This document shows positions 42,050-50,128 of a stretch of 53,592 nt of DNA, piece by piece. Made by a program: the position numbers and the translations under genes. The notes under the pieces are model-generated. The model did no database searches, was not told the origin of the DNA, and saw only the letters and a program-made list of their open reading frames with translations. Source of the stretch: Candidatus Cryptobacteroides intestinavium (lineage in GTDB: Bacteria > Bacteroidota > Bacteroidia > Bacteroidales > UBA932); contig JADIMI010000073.1 of assembly GCA_017694845.1 (NCBI GenBank), forward strand, positions 1 to 53,592, in the 5' to 3' direction. Every line of letters begins with the position of its first letter. Position 1 is the first letter of the stretch.

Positions 42050-43095
42050 TTCTTCTGCGCTGAAAATTCCTTTATATGCTGTTCCTCCGAAAGCCTGCAC
42101 ACAAGCAGGTCATCCCCTCTCCTTGCGACGACATACCCATCAAGTCCCTCGAGGACTACGGTGCCGCATCCTTCCGCCTGGACGACACAGCCCGAACACC
42201 CGAAAAGCCTTACATCATCCCCCACTACGGCGTTTCCTGCAGCATCCATACCGATATGCTCCCGGACAGCCCCCCAGCTTCCAAGATCGCTCCAGCCCGG
42301 ATTGTCCGCTATTACATATATGTCATCAGACTTCTCCATTACGGCATAGTCAATGGAAATCTTCTCGCAGCGGCCGAAAAGTCTTGCAAGCTCGGCACCT
42401 TCATCCACGGTATAGAAAGACGGGGCAAGTTCATCCATCACAGACGCTATCTGCGGAGCGAACCTGCGCATCTGGGTCTCTATCGTACGGACATTCCATA
42501 TGAATATCCCGGCGTTCCAGAAAAAGCCTCCTTCCGCAAGATATCTTCCGGCTGTCTCCAGATCCGGTTTCTCCCTGAAGCCTGACACCTTGCATATCCT
42601 CCCCTCCCCGGCTCCGGGTGAATGTATATACCCGTATCCGGTCTCCGGCCTTACGGGCGTTATCCCCACAGTGACAATGTTCCCGCTGTCTTCGGTGAAA
42701 GTGAGAGCCTTGCGGATATCCGCGACGAACTTCTCCCTGTCTATGACAATGGCATCAGATGGTGTCACCACGATATTGGCATCCGGATGCCTCTGCGATA
42801 TTTTCCAGCAGGCATAGGCGATACACGGAGCCGTATTGCGAGGTTCAGGCTCGGCGAGTATATTGTCTTCCGGTATACCTGGCAGCTGGGCCCTGACAAT
42901 ATCCACATACCGTCCGGAAGTCACCACCCAGAAGTTCTCCATCGGGCATACCCCCTTGAACCGGTCCACAGTAAGCTGGATCAGCGTCCTGCCTGTTCCA
43001 AGTACATCGATAAACTGCTTCGGCATTTCCGGGGTGCTCACAGGCCACAGCCTGCTGCCTATCCCTCCTGCCATAATCACCACTTGCGTATCCAT
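42046..43095 (-). CDS. manC: Mannose-1-phosphate guanylyltransferase
   Basis: The 349-residue protein, starting MDTQVVIMAGGIGSRLWPVS, has the nucleotidyltransferase signature GGxGxRLWP, the sugar-phosphate region ETGYGYI, FREKPDLETA (FxEKP-like) and SIDYAVMEKSDDIYV with WSDLGSWGA. It makes GDP-mannose from mannose 1-phosphate and GTP. It lacks a fused phosphomannose isomerase domain, so it is the short form. It is the first gene of an operon with the phosphoesterase and glycosyltransferase and is divergent from the DNA methyltransferase. Earlier start codons in frame are not supported. Confidence 0.93.
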   Translation of the reverse strand: MDTQVVIMAGGIGSRLWPVSTPEMPKQFIDVLGTGRTLIQLTVDRFKGVCPMENFWVVTSGRYVDIVRAQLPGIPEDNILAEPEPRNTAPCIAYACWKISQRHPDANIVVTPSDAIVIDREKFVADIRKALTFTEDSGNIVTVGITPVRPETGYGYIHSPGAGEGRICKVSGFREKPDLETAGRYLAEGGFFWNAGIFIWNVRTIETQMRRFAPQIASVMDELAPSFYTVDEGAELARLFGRCEKISIDYAVMEKSDDIYVIADNPGWSDLGSWGAVREHIGMDAAGNAVVGDDVRLFGCSGCVVQAEGCGTVVLEGLDGYVVARRGDDLLVCRLSEEQHIKEFSAQKK

Positions 43096-43193
43096 ACCAT
43101 TAACTCGATAACAATCTGTAAAGATATCAATTTTTATGAAGAAGCCGACCATTCCGGCAGAGAAATGTCAGTCGATTCTACAAAAAGACGATA

Positions 43194-43223
43194 TTGTTTT
43201 TCATCCCGGATTTACTAATTTTG
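43194..43223 (+). promoter_or_regulatory. Promoter of the DNA methyltransferase gene
   Basis: TTG at 43194-43196, a 19-base spacer and TAATTTTG at 43216-43223 fit the Bacteroidetes consensus. The predicted start near 43230 gives a ~60-base leader to the ATG at 43292, and rules out much use of the ATG-like start at 43232 as a normal leadered start. Confidence 0.7.
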
Positions 43224-43291
43224 TGTAACGGATGTCTGCCGATATGCATCCGCAACGCTCGGAAGCCGGACGACTGTATGGATATATTACG

Positions 43292-44056
43292 ATGGATATC
43301 AATGTCATATATAAGGAAGACTGCCTTACGGGACTCGGAAGGATACCGGACGGTATTGTGGATCTTGTGTTCACCGACCCTCCGTACTATCAGAACAGGG
43401 CGGGAAATCTCACCGGACTGAAGAACCACAAGGATGTGATCACTGAGTTCAAGTTTGACGGCTTTGCATCCGAAGAGGAATATCTCGGCTTCATGGAAAA
43501 GGTGATCAGGGAAATGTACAGGGTGTGCAAGGACGGGGCAAGCGGCTATATGTGGTGCGGAGATGACTATGTGTCCTTCCTCAACAGGATCGTGGAGAGA
43601 GCCGGGTTCCAGTTCCGCAAGGTCATCCACTGGCACAAGACAAACCCGTTCCCCGCTATCAGCACCAGAAAGATGTTCGCCAACAGTATGGAAATGTGCA
43701 TACACTTCTCAAAAGGGAGCCCTAAAGCATGGAATTTCAAGACAGTCAACGAAATGCACAACTTCATCGAGTCTCCTGTATGTATGGGGGCGGAAAGAAT
43801 GAAGCACGAGACCCAGAAACCGCTCAGGGTATGCACGCCTTATATCGAGATCAGTTCCGACCCGGGCGACATTGTCCTGGATCCGTTTATGGGCTCAGGC
43901 ACTACCGCCATTGCCTCAATGATGCTCGGAAGACGGTTCATCGGGTTCGAGATGGAGGACAGGTACTGCAGTATCATAAAGGAGAGATTCTGCAGATACC
44001 TTGAAAAGAATCCAGGAATTCCGGAAGGCGGCAGCCCGAGGCTGATCGAAGAATAG
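43292..44056 (+). CDS. DNA methyltransferase, N4-cytosine/N6-adenine type (orphan)
   Basis: The 254-residue product (MDINVIYKEDCL) has catalytic motif IV TDPPYYQ near the N-terminus and the AdoMet-binding motif I DPFMGSGTTAIASMMLGRRFIG near the C-terminus, the order of beta-class enzymes. Between them is a small target-recognition region (MWCGDDYVSFLNRI ... HETQKPLRV). DPPY is used by both m6A and m4C enzymes. No restriction endonuclease gene is adjacent, so it appears to be solitary, with a role in regulation or epigenetic marking, or a phage-derived defence. Its own consensus promoter lies upstream. It is convergent with nnrD, 17 bases away. Confidence 0.9.
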   Translation: MDINVIYKEDCLTGLGRIPDGIVDLVFTDPPYYQNRAGNLTGLKNHKDVITEFKFDGFASEEEYLGFMEKVIREMYRVCKDGASGYMWCGDDYVSFLNRIVERAGFQFRKVIHWHKTNPFPAISTRKMFANSMEMCIHFSKGSPKAWNFKTVNEMHNFIESPVCMGAERMKHETQKPLRVCTPYIEISSDPGDIVLDPFMGSGTTAIASMMLGRRFIGFEMEDRYCSIIKERFCRYLEKNPGIPEGGSPRLIEE

Positions 44057-44073
44057 CGGCCGGTAACAGACGG

Positions 44074-45084
44074 CTACAGCCTGATATTGTCTATGATATC
44101 AGAAGCGCACATCGATTCTTCTCCTCTGAGACGGGCCGCCTCATCTCCCGCCCTGCCGTGACTCCAGACACCAAGCACTGCCGCATTCAGAGGAGAGTAT
44201 CCCCTGGCCCTCAGTCCGGTGACAAGACCTGTCAGCACATCCCCGCTGCCGCCTTTGGCCATACCGGCATTCCCGGTGGTATTGACATACAGCCTCCTGA
44301 CGCGGGGAAGGCCGGCATCGGACAGTTCGGCAGAGACTCCGGGGACAGGACGACCGCTCCCCGCACCATATGCAGACATGTCCGGCGGACAGATGAGCGT
44401 CCTGCGCCCCTTGACAACTATGACAGAGGAAAGCCTGTCCGCAAGAGCCATCACGCAGTCCAGCCGAGGCCCGGTCCACGGATATTTCCATCCGGCAAAA
44501 TCCAGATCCAATTCCGGATACAGACATAACATCAGCCTTGACAGCTCTCTTGTGTGCGGGGTAAGTATGGACCCAGGAGGAATCGCCGCCGCGAGTCCGG
44601 GATGGGCGGCTATCATATTGAGGGCATCCGCATCCAGTACAAGGCCGGGCATATTCCGGGCACTGTCCCGGGTATGGGCCTGGATATCCGGATCTGCCTT
44701 ACGGCCGGAAAGTCTGGAAAAGAGGTCGGAAAGAGCCTCTGCAGCGGCATCCGACTGCCCCATTCCGCATCCGGCCCCTACAGAAGTGTAATGATGCAGG
44801 CTGGCCGGCACTTCCGAAAAAGACTCTCCTGAATCAGGATCGACTATGGCGGCCGGATTCGCAATCTGGACAATCTGCCTCTCCCCGACCGGAATATGTA
44901 CAGTCACGAGGCCGCAGCCGGATCTCAAGGCCGCCCCGGCCGACAATACCGCCGCTCCCATCATCCCCTTTGAACCGACAATGAGCAATGCATGGCCGAA
45001 CGCCCTCTTGTCGGAGGATTCATCCCTGCCAAGACGGATTCCCCGGATGACATCTTCATTTATCTCTGTCCATTCTATATCCAT
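44074..45084 (-). CDS. nnrD: ADP-dependent (S)-NAD(P)H-hydrate dehydratase
   Basis: The 336-residue product is a YjeF C-terminal-type carbohydrate kinase-like protein. ATP/ADP-binding and catalytic signatures are GHALLIVGSKGMMGAAVL, TPHTRELSRLM and NTTGNAGMAKGGSGDVLTGLVTGL. It repairs damaged NADH/NADPH hydrates. The NnrE epimerase half, often fused to it, is missing here. Four in-frame ATGs lie between 45084 and 45105; the most downstream, MDIEWTEINED, is chosen to reduce overlap with the small upstream gene. A loop of about 20 residues around SGRKADPDIQAHTRD and an insertion near GWKYPWTGPRLD are longer than usual. Confidence 0.88.
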   Translation of the reverse strand: MDIEWTEINEDVIRGIRLGRDESSDKRAFGHALLIVGSKGMMGAAVLSAGAALRSGCGLVTVHIPVGERQIVQIANPAAIVDPDSGESFSEVPASLHHYTSVGAGCGMGQSDAAAEALSDLFSRLSGRKADPDIQAHTRDSARNMPGLVLDADALNMIAAHPGLAAAIPPGSILTPHTRELSRLMLCLYPELDLDFAGWKYPWTGPRLDCVMALADRLSSVIVVKGRRTLICPPDMSAYGAGSGRPVPGVSAELSDAGLPRVRRLYVNTTGNAGMAKGGSGDVLTGLVTGLRARGYSPLNAAVLGVWSHGRAGDEAARLRGEESMCASDIIDNIRL

Positions 45085-45352
45085 ACCCATCTTCATTTTT
45101 ACCATAGACGAACTTACGCACCGGGACACCATACCCTTCCAGCACAGTGAACGGGATGCAGACACTTTCGGTATACCATCTGCCGGAGCCATCTTTCGGA
45201 CAGCTGTATGCCTGGATTATCATCACGTCCACCCGTTTCCCTCCCAGACATAAGGATATGGAGGAACTGGCATTGCTCTCCGGATATCGGTTCACTATGC
45301 TGCTGAATACACTGTCCTGAACAGCCGGCCTGAGGACGTCTCTGTAAAACAT
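45056..45352 (-). CDS. Small hypothetical protein in front of nnrD
   Basis: The 98-residue product (MFYRDVLRPAVQDSVFSS...) has no recognised domain, signal peptide or membrane helix. Readable features are SISLCLGGKRVDVMIIQAY and a C-terminus rich in Tyr, Lys and Asp (GKNEDGYGYRMDRDK). A consensus -7 element lies 22-29 bases before its ATG, so the first start codon of this transcript is this one, and nnrD follows with an overlap of about 29 bases. The overlap and lack of family make it less certain than its neighbours. Confidence 0.5.
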   Translation of the reverse strand: MFYRDVLRPAVQDSVFSSIVNRYPESNASSSISLCLGGKRVDVMIIQAYSCPKDGSGRWYTESVCIPFTVLEGYGVPVRKFVYGKNEDGYGYRMDRDK

Positions 45353-45373
45353 CTTCAAAAAGGATATACAATA

Positions 45374-45404
45374 CAAAAGTAACAGATTTCACGGATAATA
45401 TAAA
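45374..45404 (-). promoter_or_regulatory. Promoter in front of the small gene and nnrD
   Basis: On the minus strand, TTTA (45404-45401), a 19-base spacer and TACTTTTG (45381-45374) match the consensus with one mismatch in the -33 element. It lies just downstream of the epimerase gene end at 45408, so it separates the two units. Confidence 0.6.
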
Positions 45405-45407
45405 GTA

Positions 45408-46394
45408 TCATTTAAGCTTTCCGGTATGAAGGAGCCACGCGACCGTCTCATCCACGGCATCGGATATACGACGGCACCGGAAGCCGAGGTCCTCAGCCGC
45501 TTTTGAAGAGGAATAATAATTCCCGGTGCAAAGCAGTCTCATATTGACAGTGGACAGCTCCGTCTTCATCCCTAATGCGGCGAGCAGATCTCCAGCCCGG
45601 CCCAGCGACAGCAGCAATGCAGCAGGAAGGCTGATACGTACAGACCGGCACCCTGTCCTCTCTGACAGCAGCCGGTAGAATTCCCTATATGAAAGGTTCT
45701 CTCCCGTAAGCAGATACGCTTCTCCGGGGATCCCTTCGGTCAGCGCAGCGACCGCAGCTGCCGCCACATCCTGGACAGCGACGAAATTCTTGCCTCCCGG
45801 AGGACAGAAGACGAGTCTTCTGCGGTATCCCATCGATACAATCCTGCACGATCCCGCAGGCGAGCCATAAGGGCCGAGCATAAATGTCGGGCACAATGTT
45901 ATGACTTCCAGTCTGTCCCTGAAACTGTCGACGACTTTCTGCGCCCCGGCTTTACTCATCGCATATCCCGATTCGGTGAACGGGAACCGGACAGGAGAGG
46001 ACTCATCTCCAGGAGATTCTTTCGTTCCGTATCCGAAGATATTTGCACTGGATATATTGACCACCCTTCCGATACCGGCCACGGCTGCAGCCTCAAGCAG
46101 ATTCTTCACTGCGTCTACGTTCACTCTCCGGTATTCTTCTTCCGAAGCGGACTGGTCCGTGCAGGCTGCACAGTGGACAACCGCGCTGCAGCCCGACATT
46201 GCATCCGGCAGTACGGTCTCATCGGTGAAGTCTCCCTCATACAGTTCCAGACTTTCAGACACCGCCCCTTGATAAGATCCCTTCCTGCGGAGAATTCCCC
46301 TCACCTGACAACATGCCGCCAGAAGGGCGTTTATTACATTGACGGCAAGAAAGCCGTTCGCCCCTGTAACCAATATCTTTCCTGACATTTCCAT
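45408..46394 (-). CDS. NAD-dependent epimerase/dehydratase (extended SDR, dihydroflavonol reductase-like)
   Basis: The 328-residue product has the Rossmann motif ILVTGANGFLAVNVI (TGxxGxxA/G), catalytic Tyr and Lys in SGYAMSKAGAQKV, and the strand HCAACTD with NISSANIFG. It resembles the DFR/3-beta-HSD-like extended SDR group and reduces or oxidises a sugar or small carbonyl substrate of unknown identity. The start is MEMSGK at 46394 or the second ATG at 46388. It is the last gene of the sigma-factor operon, 37 bases after the classical SDR. An envelope lipid or sterol-like substrate is possible but unproved. Confidence 0.85.
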   Translation of the reverse strand: MEMSGKILVTGANGFLAVNVINALLAACCQVRGILRRKGSYQGAVSESLELYEGDFTDETVLPDAMSGCSAVVHCAACTDQSASEEEYRRVNVDAVKNLLEAAAVAGIGRVVNISSANIFGYGTKESPGDESSPVRFPFTESGYAMSKAGAQKVVDSFRDRLEVITLCPTFMLGPYGSPAGSCRIVSMGYRRRLVFCPPGGKNFVAVQDVAAAAVAALTEGIPGEAYLLTGENLSYREFYRLLSERTGCRSVRISLPAALLLSLGRAGDLLAALGMKTELSTVNMRLLCTGNYYSSSKAAEDLGFRCRRISDAVDETVAWLLHTGKLK

Positions 46395-46431
46395 CTTTCC
46401 TTCCTTTTCTTTCGGACATATCTGCTGTCAT

Positions 46432-47277
46432 TCACACTCTGAATGCGTTACGGTCCGGTCCGAGCTCCCGTGAGACGATGCCGGAGACAAGCGGAAGCCT
46501 GATCCCGGCGGGGACAATATCCGCCAGGACTTTATACATCCTGTTCATCCAGCCCGGTATGATCACATCCTTGCCGGAAAGCACACCATCTATACCGGCC
46601 CTCGCCACCTGTTCGGGAGAAAGCAGGCCTATCCTTCCGAACACCCCCTGCCTCTCTATCCTGCCGGTCACATCACTGTTGGTCTTCATCGGACCGGGAA
46701 GGATCGCGCTTACACTCACCGAAGTCCCTTTCAGTTCCTCCCTCAGGCCCCTTGTGAAGTCATAGACAAAGCGCTTGGATGCCGGATATACGGTCTTGAA
46801 CCCGATCGGAGACAAGGCCGCCATACTCGAGACATTGAGTATATAGGACTTCTTTCCCTTCACCAGACCGGGGAGCAGGGCCCTTGTCATTATGGCTACA
46901 GCCGTGACATTGAGGTCTATGATATTCTCCAGATATGCATAGCTGCATTCTCCGATCCTGGCCGTCCCTCCGGCTCCGGCATTGTTCACAAGCATACTCA
47001 CACTGTATCGGCTGCTTATCCTCCTGCACAGGGAGATCAGATTGTCCCTGTCCCTCAGGTCGGCGGTGACAGCGACACTTCTGGTCCCCATAGAGGAAGC
47101 GGCGCGGGCGACATCCTCCACACCGGATCCCGGCAGGGAAATGAGAATAGTGTCCACTCCCCTTCCGGCCAGTTCAAGCGCAAAACATCTTCCCAGTCCT
47201 GCACCGGCCCCTGTCACCACAGCATAACCGGTAATACGGGGATCCTGCCCCGTTATATTCCCCCATCCACTACCCAT
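46432..47277 (-). CDS. Short-chain dehydrogenase/reductase (classical SDR)
   Basis: The 281-residue product has cofactor motif TGAGAGLGRCFA (TGxxxGxG), NNAG in MLVNNAGAG, and catalytic Ser, Tyr and Lys in NVSSMAAL and TVYPASKRFVYDF. An acidic residue after the second strand is not obvious, so NADP is likely. The C-terminal part (VIIPGWMNRMYKVLADIVP) resembles the SDR group annotated as membrane-associated 3-ketoacyl or steroid reductases. The ATG at 47277 overlaps the anti-sigma-like gene by 25 bases; no later start is credible. The substrate is unknown. Confidence 0.85.
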   Translation of the reverse strand: MGSGWGNITGQDPRITGYAVVTGAGAGLGRCFALELAGRGVDTILISLPGSGVEDVARAASSMGTRSVAVTADLRDRDNLISLCRRISSRYSVSMLVNNAGAGGTARIGECSYAYLENIIDLNVTAVAIMTRALLPGLVKGKKSYILNVSSMAALSPIGFKTVYPASKRFVYDFTRGLREELKGTSVSVSAILPGPMKTNSDVTGRIERQGVFGRIGLLSPEQVARAGIDGVLSGKDVIIPGWMNRMYKVLADIVPAGIRLPLVSGIVSRELGPDRNAFRV

Positions 47278-48512
47278 ACTCCATCCTGATTGTCATTACG
47301 CAGCGCAACCGTCAGCCTGTCACGGCTGCCATCCCTTTTCTCTATAGTCACAGGCACATACACTCCGCAATAGGTCCCCGACCTGAACGGTCTCCTGATC
47401 TTCAATATCCTGGAGCCTTCATACGTATCCTTCAGCCTGTCAAGATGATAGTTCCACAGTATCTCCTTCAGGACATCCGGACGCCACGGATCCATATATG
47501 TGAACATTCTCGACACGGCCTGTACCGGGGTGATCCCGGAGAACAGATTCCCTTCCGGCTCACTCGTAATATCAAGCCATTCAACCCCATCACAAGGGAT
47601 GAATGCATCATCCGGTATTTCCGCATCATATTCTATCCTCACAAGTTCCATAACAGTCACCGACTTCCTCCCTTTCACCATATCGATCCTGAGCCCTGTA
47701 AGCTCACCCGTCCTGCGGTCGAACTCGTACACCCTCCTTGTATCCGCCTCCTCCGTCGACATATACAGCATATAGTCATTGGCAAAACTGCCCTGTTTTC
47801 TGGTAAAGACCGTTACTGTAATCATATTTCCTCTGATCTTCTTCCTGTATGACGACCAGCTGATCGCCTCCGCCCTCTCCTTCTCCTTTATAAGGATCAT
47901 TGAAGGGTCTGCCAGAAGCGCGAAATCCCCGATCGCTCCGGTCTCTGACAGAGCCATCTTCGTCCCGAGCATCGAAGGCCTGTTCCAGCTCCATATATTC
48001 TCCCCGTCATTGACCGCCACCTTGCGATGCTTCTCGAGACGCCACCTGCCCGTAGAAGGCTCGACAGTCAGTCTGTGCCGGACAAATCCAAGACGCGGAT
48101 CCACATATGAGAAATTCTCCGCGGGGTCAGTCCTGACTTTCACTTCCATGACAAACGATTTCGAGCGGCTGAATATCCCGGCAGCCATATCGAACACTGT
48201 ATCGGTGGCTTTCAGGGAGGACATCGGCACGAAAAGGAAGACACCGGCCAGAGCGAGCACCGCCGCGACCGGTCCGAAGATCCGTACCAGAATGCGCGGC
48301 CATCTCCGGCCAGACATACTGTCCCGTCCGGCAGATGCCCCCCCTGGGACGCCGTCCGCAAGCCTTCCCCCGCAGACACCGTCTTCTCCGCAAGCCGCTG
48401 ACATAATCCTGGACTTCAATGATTCCGATGCCTTATATGTCTCTTTCAGCCTGAGACCTTCAGGCAATGCAGTCCGGAACTTACCTCCGGCATTTTTCTT
48501 ACTGTCTCCCAT
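47253..48512 (-). CDS. Membrane-anchored anti-sigma-like protein with LolA-like periplasmic domain
   Basis: The 419-residue product starts at MGDSKKNAGG (ATG 48512); the frame extends to 48536. A cytoplasmic N-terminal region of about 80 residues (SLKSRIMSAACG) precedes one membrane helix (VRIFGPVAAVLALAGVFLFV) near residue 95. The outside part resembles LolA/LppX-type domains: SFVMEVKVRTDPAENFSYVDP, then PSTGRWRLEKHRKVAVNDGENIWSW, later YEFDRRTGELTGLRI. The gene overlaps the ECF sigma gene by 14 bases, the usual place for an anti-sigma factor, but no classical zinc-binding anti-sigma motif is seen. It probably senses an envelope ligand. Confidence 0.75.
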   Translation of the reverse strand: MGDSKKNAGGKFRTALPEGLRLKETYKASESLKSRIMSAACGEDGVCGGRLADGVPGGASAGRDSMSGRRWPRILVRIFGPVAAVLALAGVFLFVPMSSLKATDTVFDMAAGIFSRSKSFVMEVKVRTDPAENFSYVDPRLGFVRHRLTVEPSTGRWRLEKHRKVAVNDGENIWSWNRPSMLGTKMALSETGAIGDFALLADPSMILIKEKERAEAISWSSYRKKIRGNMITVTVFTRKQGSFANDYMLYMSTEEADTRRVYEFDRRTGELTGLRIDMVKGRKSVTVMELVRIEYDAEIPDDAFIPCDGVEWLDITSEPEGNLFSGITPVQAVSRMFTYMDPWRPDVLKEILWNYHLDRLKDTYEGSRILKIRRPFRSGTYCGVYVPVTIEKRDGSRDRLTVALRNDNQDGVWVVDGGI

Positions 48513-49011
48513 TGCCTTTCCGTTTAAGCAGTTCATTGATATGCCGTATCCCGTACCGGTACCTCGATTTCACCGTCGCCTCGGAAGTACCGGTAAGCTC
48601 CGCGATTTCAGCGAATGTAAGCTCATCATTGCACTTGAGCCGTATCACTTCCGCCTGTCTTTCGGGAAGGCTGTCAAGCAGTCTTCTCACCCTTATGTAC
48701 TCCGCCCTTATATTCCGGTCCTCTTCGCTGCATTCCACCGCCGCCGCTTCATCAAGCGGGACCGTCACCGGCTTCCGCCGTCTTCGCCAGTCGCTGCATC
48801 TGTTGGATACGGAACGCAGCAGATAGAATTTAAGGTCGGATATGTGAGAGAGGTCCTCCTCCGATCGGAAAAGCCTCAGCATCACGTCCTGGACGATATC
48901 CTCCGCCTCCTCCCTCAGCCCAGTACGCATATATGCAAAACGGAACAGATAGTCCTGCCACACACTGACTATCCGCTCAAGCTGTTCCAGTCTTGTCCGC
49001 TCCTTTTCCAT
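48499..49011 (-). CDS. ECF-type RNA polymerase sigma factor
   Basis: The 170-residue product has region 2 (FRFAYMRTGLREEAEDIVQDVMLRLFRSEEDL, with DIVQDVF-like core) and region 4 (LLDSLPERQAEVIRLKCNDELTFAEIAELTGTSEATVKSRYRYGIRHI). It directs polymerase to envelope- or stress-related promoters and is normally held by the partner protein encoded next. It is the first gene of the operon with the anti-sigma-like protein and two SDR genes. The intergenic region to the divergent GH43 gene is only 108 bases and contains AT-rich repeats (TATATATAATATATA) just before its start. Confidence 0.95.
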   Translation of the reverse strand: MEKERTRLEQLERIVSVWQDYLFRFAYMRTGLREEAEDIVQDVMLRLFRSEEDLSHISDLKFYLLRSVSNRCSDWRRRRKPVTVPLDEAAAVECSEEDRNIRAEYIRVRRLLDSLPERQAEVIRLKCNDELTFAEIAELTGTSEATVKSRYRYGIRHINELLKRKGNGRQ

Positions 49012-49064
49012 TATATATTATATATACACTTTGACCGCACTCTGTAAATATAGACGATAAATTC

Positions 49065-49094
49065 CTGAAAAAGATTTAAACATTATTATCTTTG
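49065..49094 (+). promoter_or_regulatory. Promoter of the stand-alone GH43 gene
   Basis: CTG at 49065-49067, a 19-base spacer and TATCTTTG at 49087-49094 match the consensus except for one -33 base. It lies about 25 bases before the ATG at 49120. Confidence 0.6.
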
Positions 49095-49119
49095 TCAGCT
49101 GTTTTTACAGAATTCCGCA

Positions 49120-50079
49120 ATGAGACATCTGATTTCAGCCGCAATGGCACTATGCTCTGTCCTCACTTGCCGTGCCCAGGCACAGGCAGACAGGGAGATC
49201 TATCTCGCCGACCCGACTGTCTTTACAGAAGACGGGGCATATTACCTGTCCGGGACACGGCCAGGGCAGCCGGAAGGCTTCACAATGCTGGAGTCTGCCG
49301 ACCTCCGCCACTGGAAATACCACGAGCCTGACTCTATGGCGCTGAGAAAAGGTGCTGACGTCTTCGGGAGCAGATGGTTCTGGGCGCCACAGTTTTTCAA
49401 GGATGAAGACAGATACATTCTGGCATACACTGCCGATGAGCAGACCGCCATTGCCTGCTCCGGAATGCTCACCGGACCTTACACCCAGGACTCCGTACAT
49501 CCGGTCGACGGCTCCGCCAAAAACATAGACCCCTTCATTTTCAAGGATGACGATGGCAGATACTATCTCTATCACGTGAGGTTCCGCAACGGGAACTTCA
49601 TCTGGGTGGCAGAGCTCGACCCCGGTTCGGGACATCTTGTTCCAGGGACGCTCAGACAGTGCCTCGAATGTACGGAAGACTGGGAAAACACTCCCGCGTA
49701 CAGGTCCGATCCGATCATGGAAGGTCCTTCAGTCATCAAGGCAGATGGGATATACTATCTCTTCTATTCCGCCAACCATTATATGAGCCCTGACTACGCC
49801 GTGGGATATGCCTGGGCAAGGACACCGTACGGCCCGTGGCACAAGAACGATGGCAATCCCATCATCCACCGCAGCATTGTCGGAGAGAACGGCTCCGGAC
49901 ACGGGGACATATTCCGCGGTCCGGACGGGAGGTACTGGTATGTATATCACGTACATAACTCCGACACCAATGTCCATCCGCGGAAAACACGCATAATTCC
50001 GCTCTCGATGGAAAAGAAGGATGGCATAATCTCTTTCCGTGCAGACACTGCGGGAAAGATCATCCCTGTAAGGCGTTGA
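49120..50079 (+). CDS. Secreted GH43-family glycoside hydrolase, outside the PUL
   Basis: The 319-residue product has a signal peptide (MRHLISAAMALCSVLTCRAQA). The propeller has general base in LADPTVFTEDGAYYLSG near residue 30, the second Asp in NIDPFIFKDDDGRYYLY, and general acid Glu in IMEGPSVIKADGIYYLFYS near 200. It is similar to the GH43 at 12732-13769 (same SANHY/YAVGYA order). It is not next to SusCD genes, and has its own promoter. It may serve the same glycan as the locus 18 kb away. The UvrA-like gene follows after 49 bases on the same strand. Confidence 0.85.
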   Translation: MRHLISAAMALCSVLTCRAQAQADREIYLADPTVFTEDGAYYLSGTRPGQPEGFTMLESADLRHWKYHEPDSMALRKGADVFGSRWFWAPQFFKDEDRYILAYTADEQTAIACSGMLTGPYTQDSVHPVDGSAKNIDPFIFKDDDGRYYLYHVRFRNGNFIWVAELDPGSGHLVPGTLRQCLECTEDWENTPAYRSDPIMEGPSVIKADGIYYLFYSANHYMSPDYAVGYAWARTPYGPWHKNDGNPIIHRSIVGENGSGHGDIFRGPDGRYWYVYHVHNSDTNVHPRKTRIIPLSMEKKDGIISFRADTAGKIIPVRR

Positions 50080-50128
50080 AATCAGAAGACAGCTTCTTGC
50101 GGACAGGAATATAAAACAGAGAAAAATC

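Noticed and set aside
47779..49047. Plus-strand frame of 422 codons
   Set aside because: It runs antisense to both the anti-sigma-like gene and the ECF sigma gene, which have clear domains.
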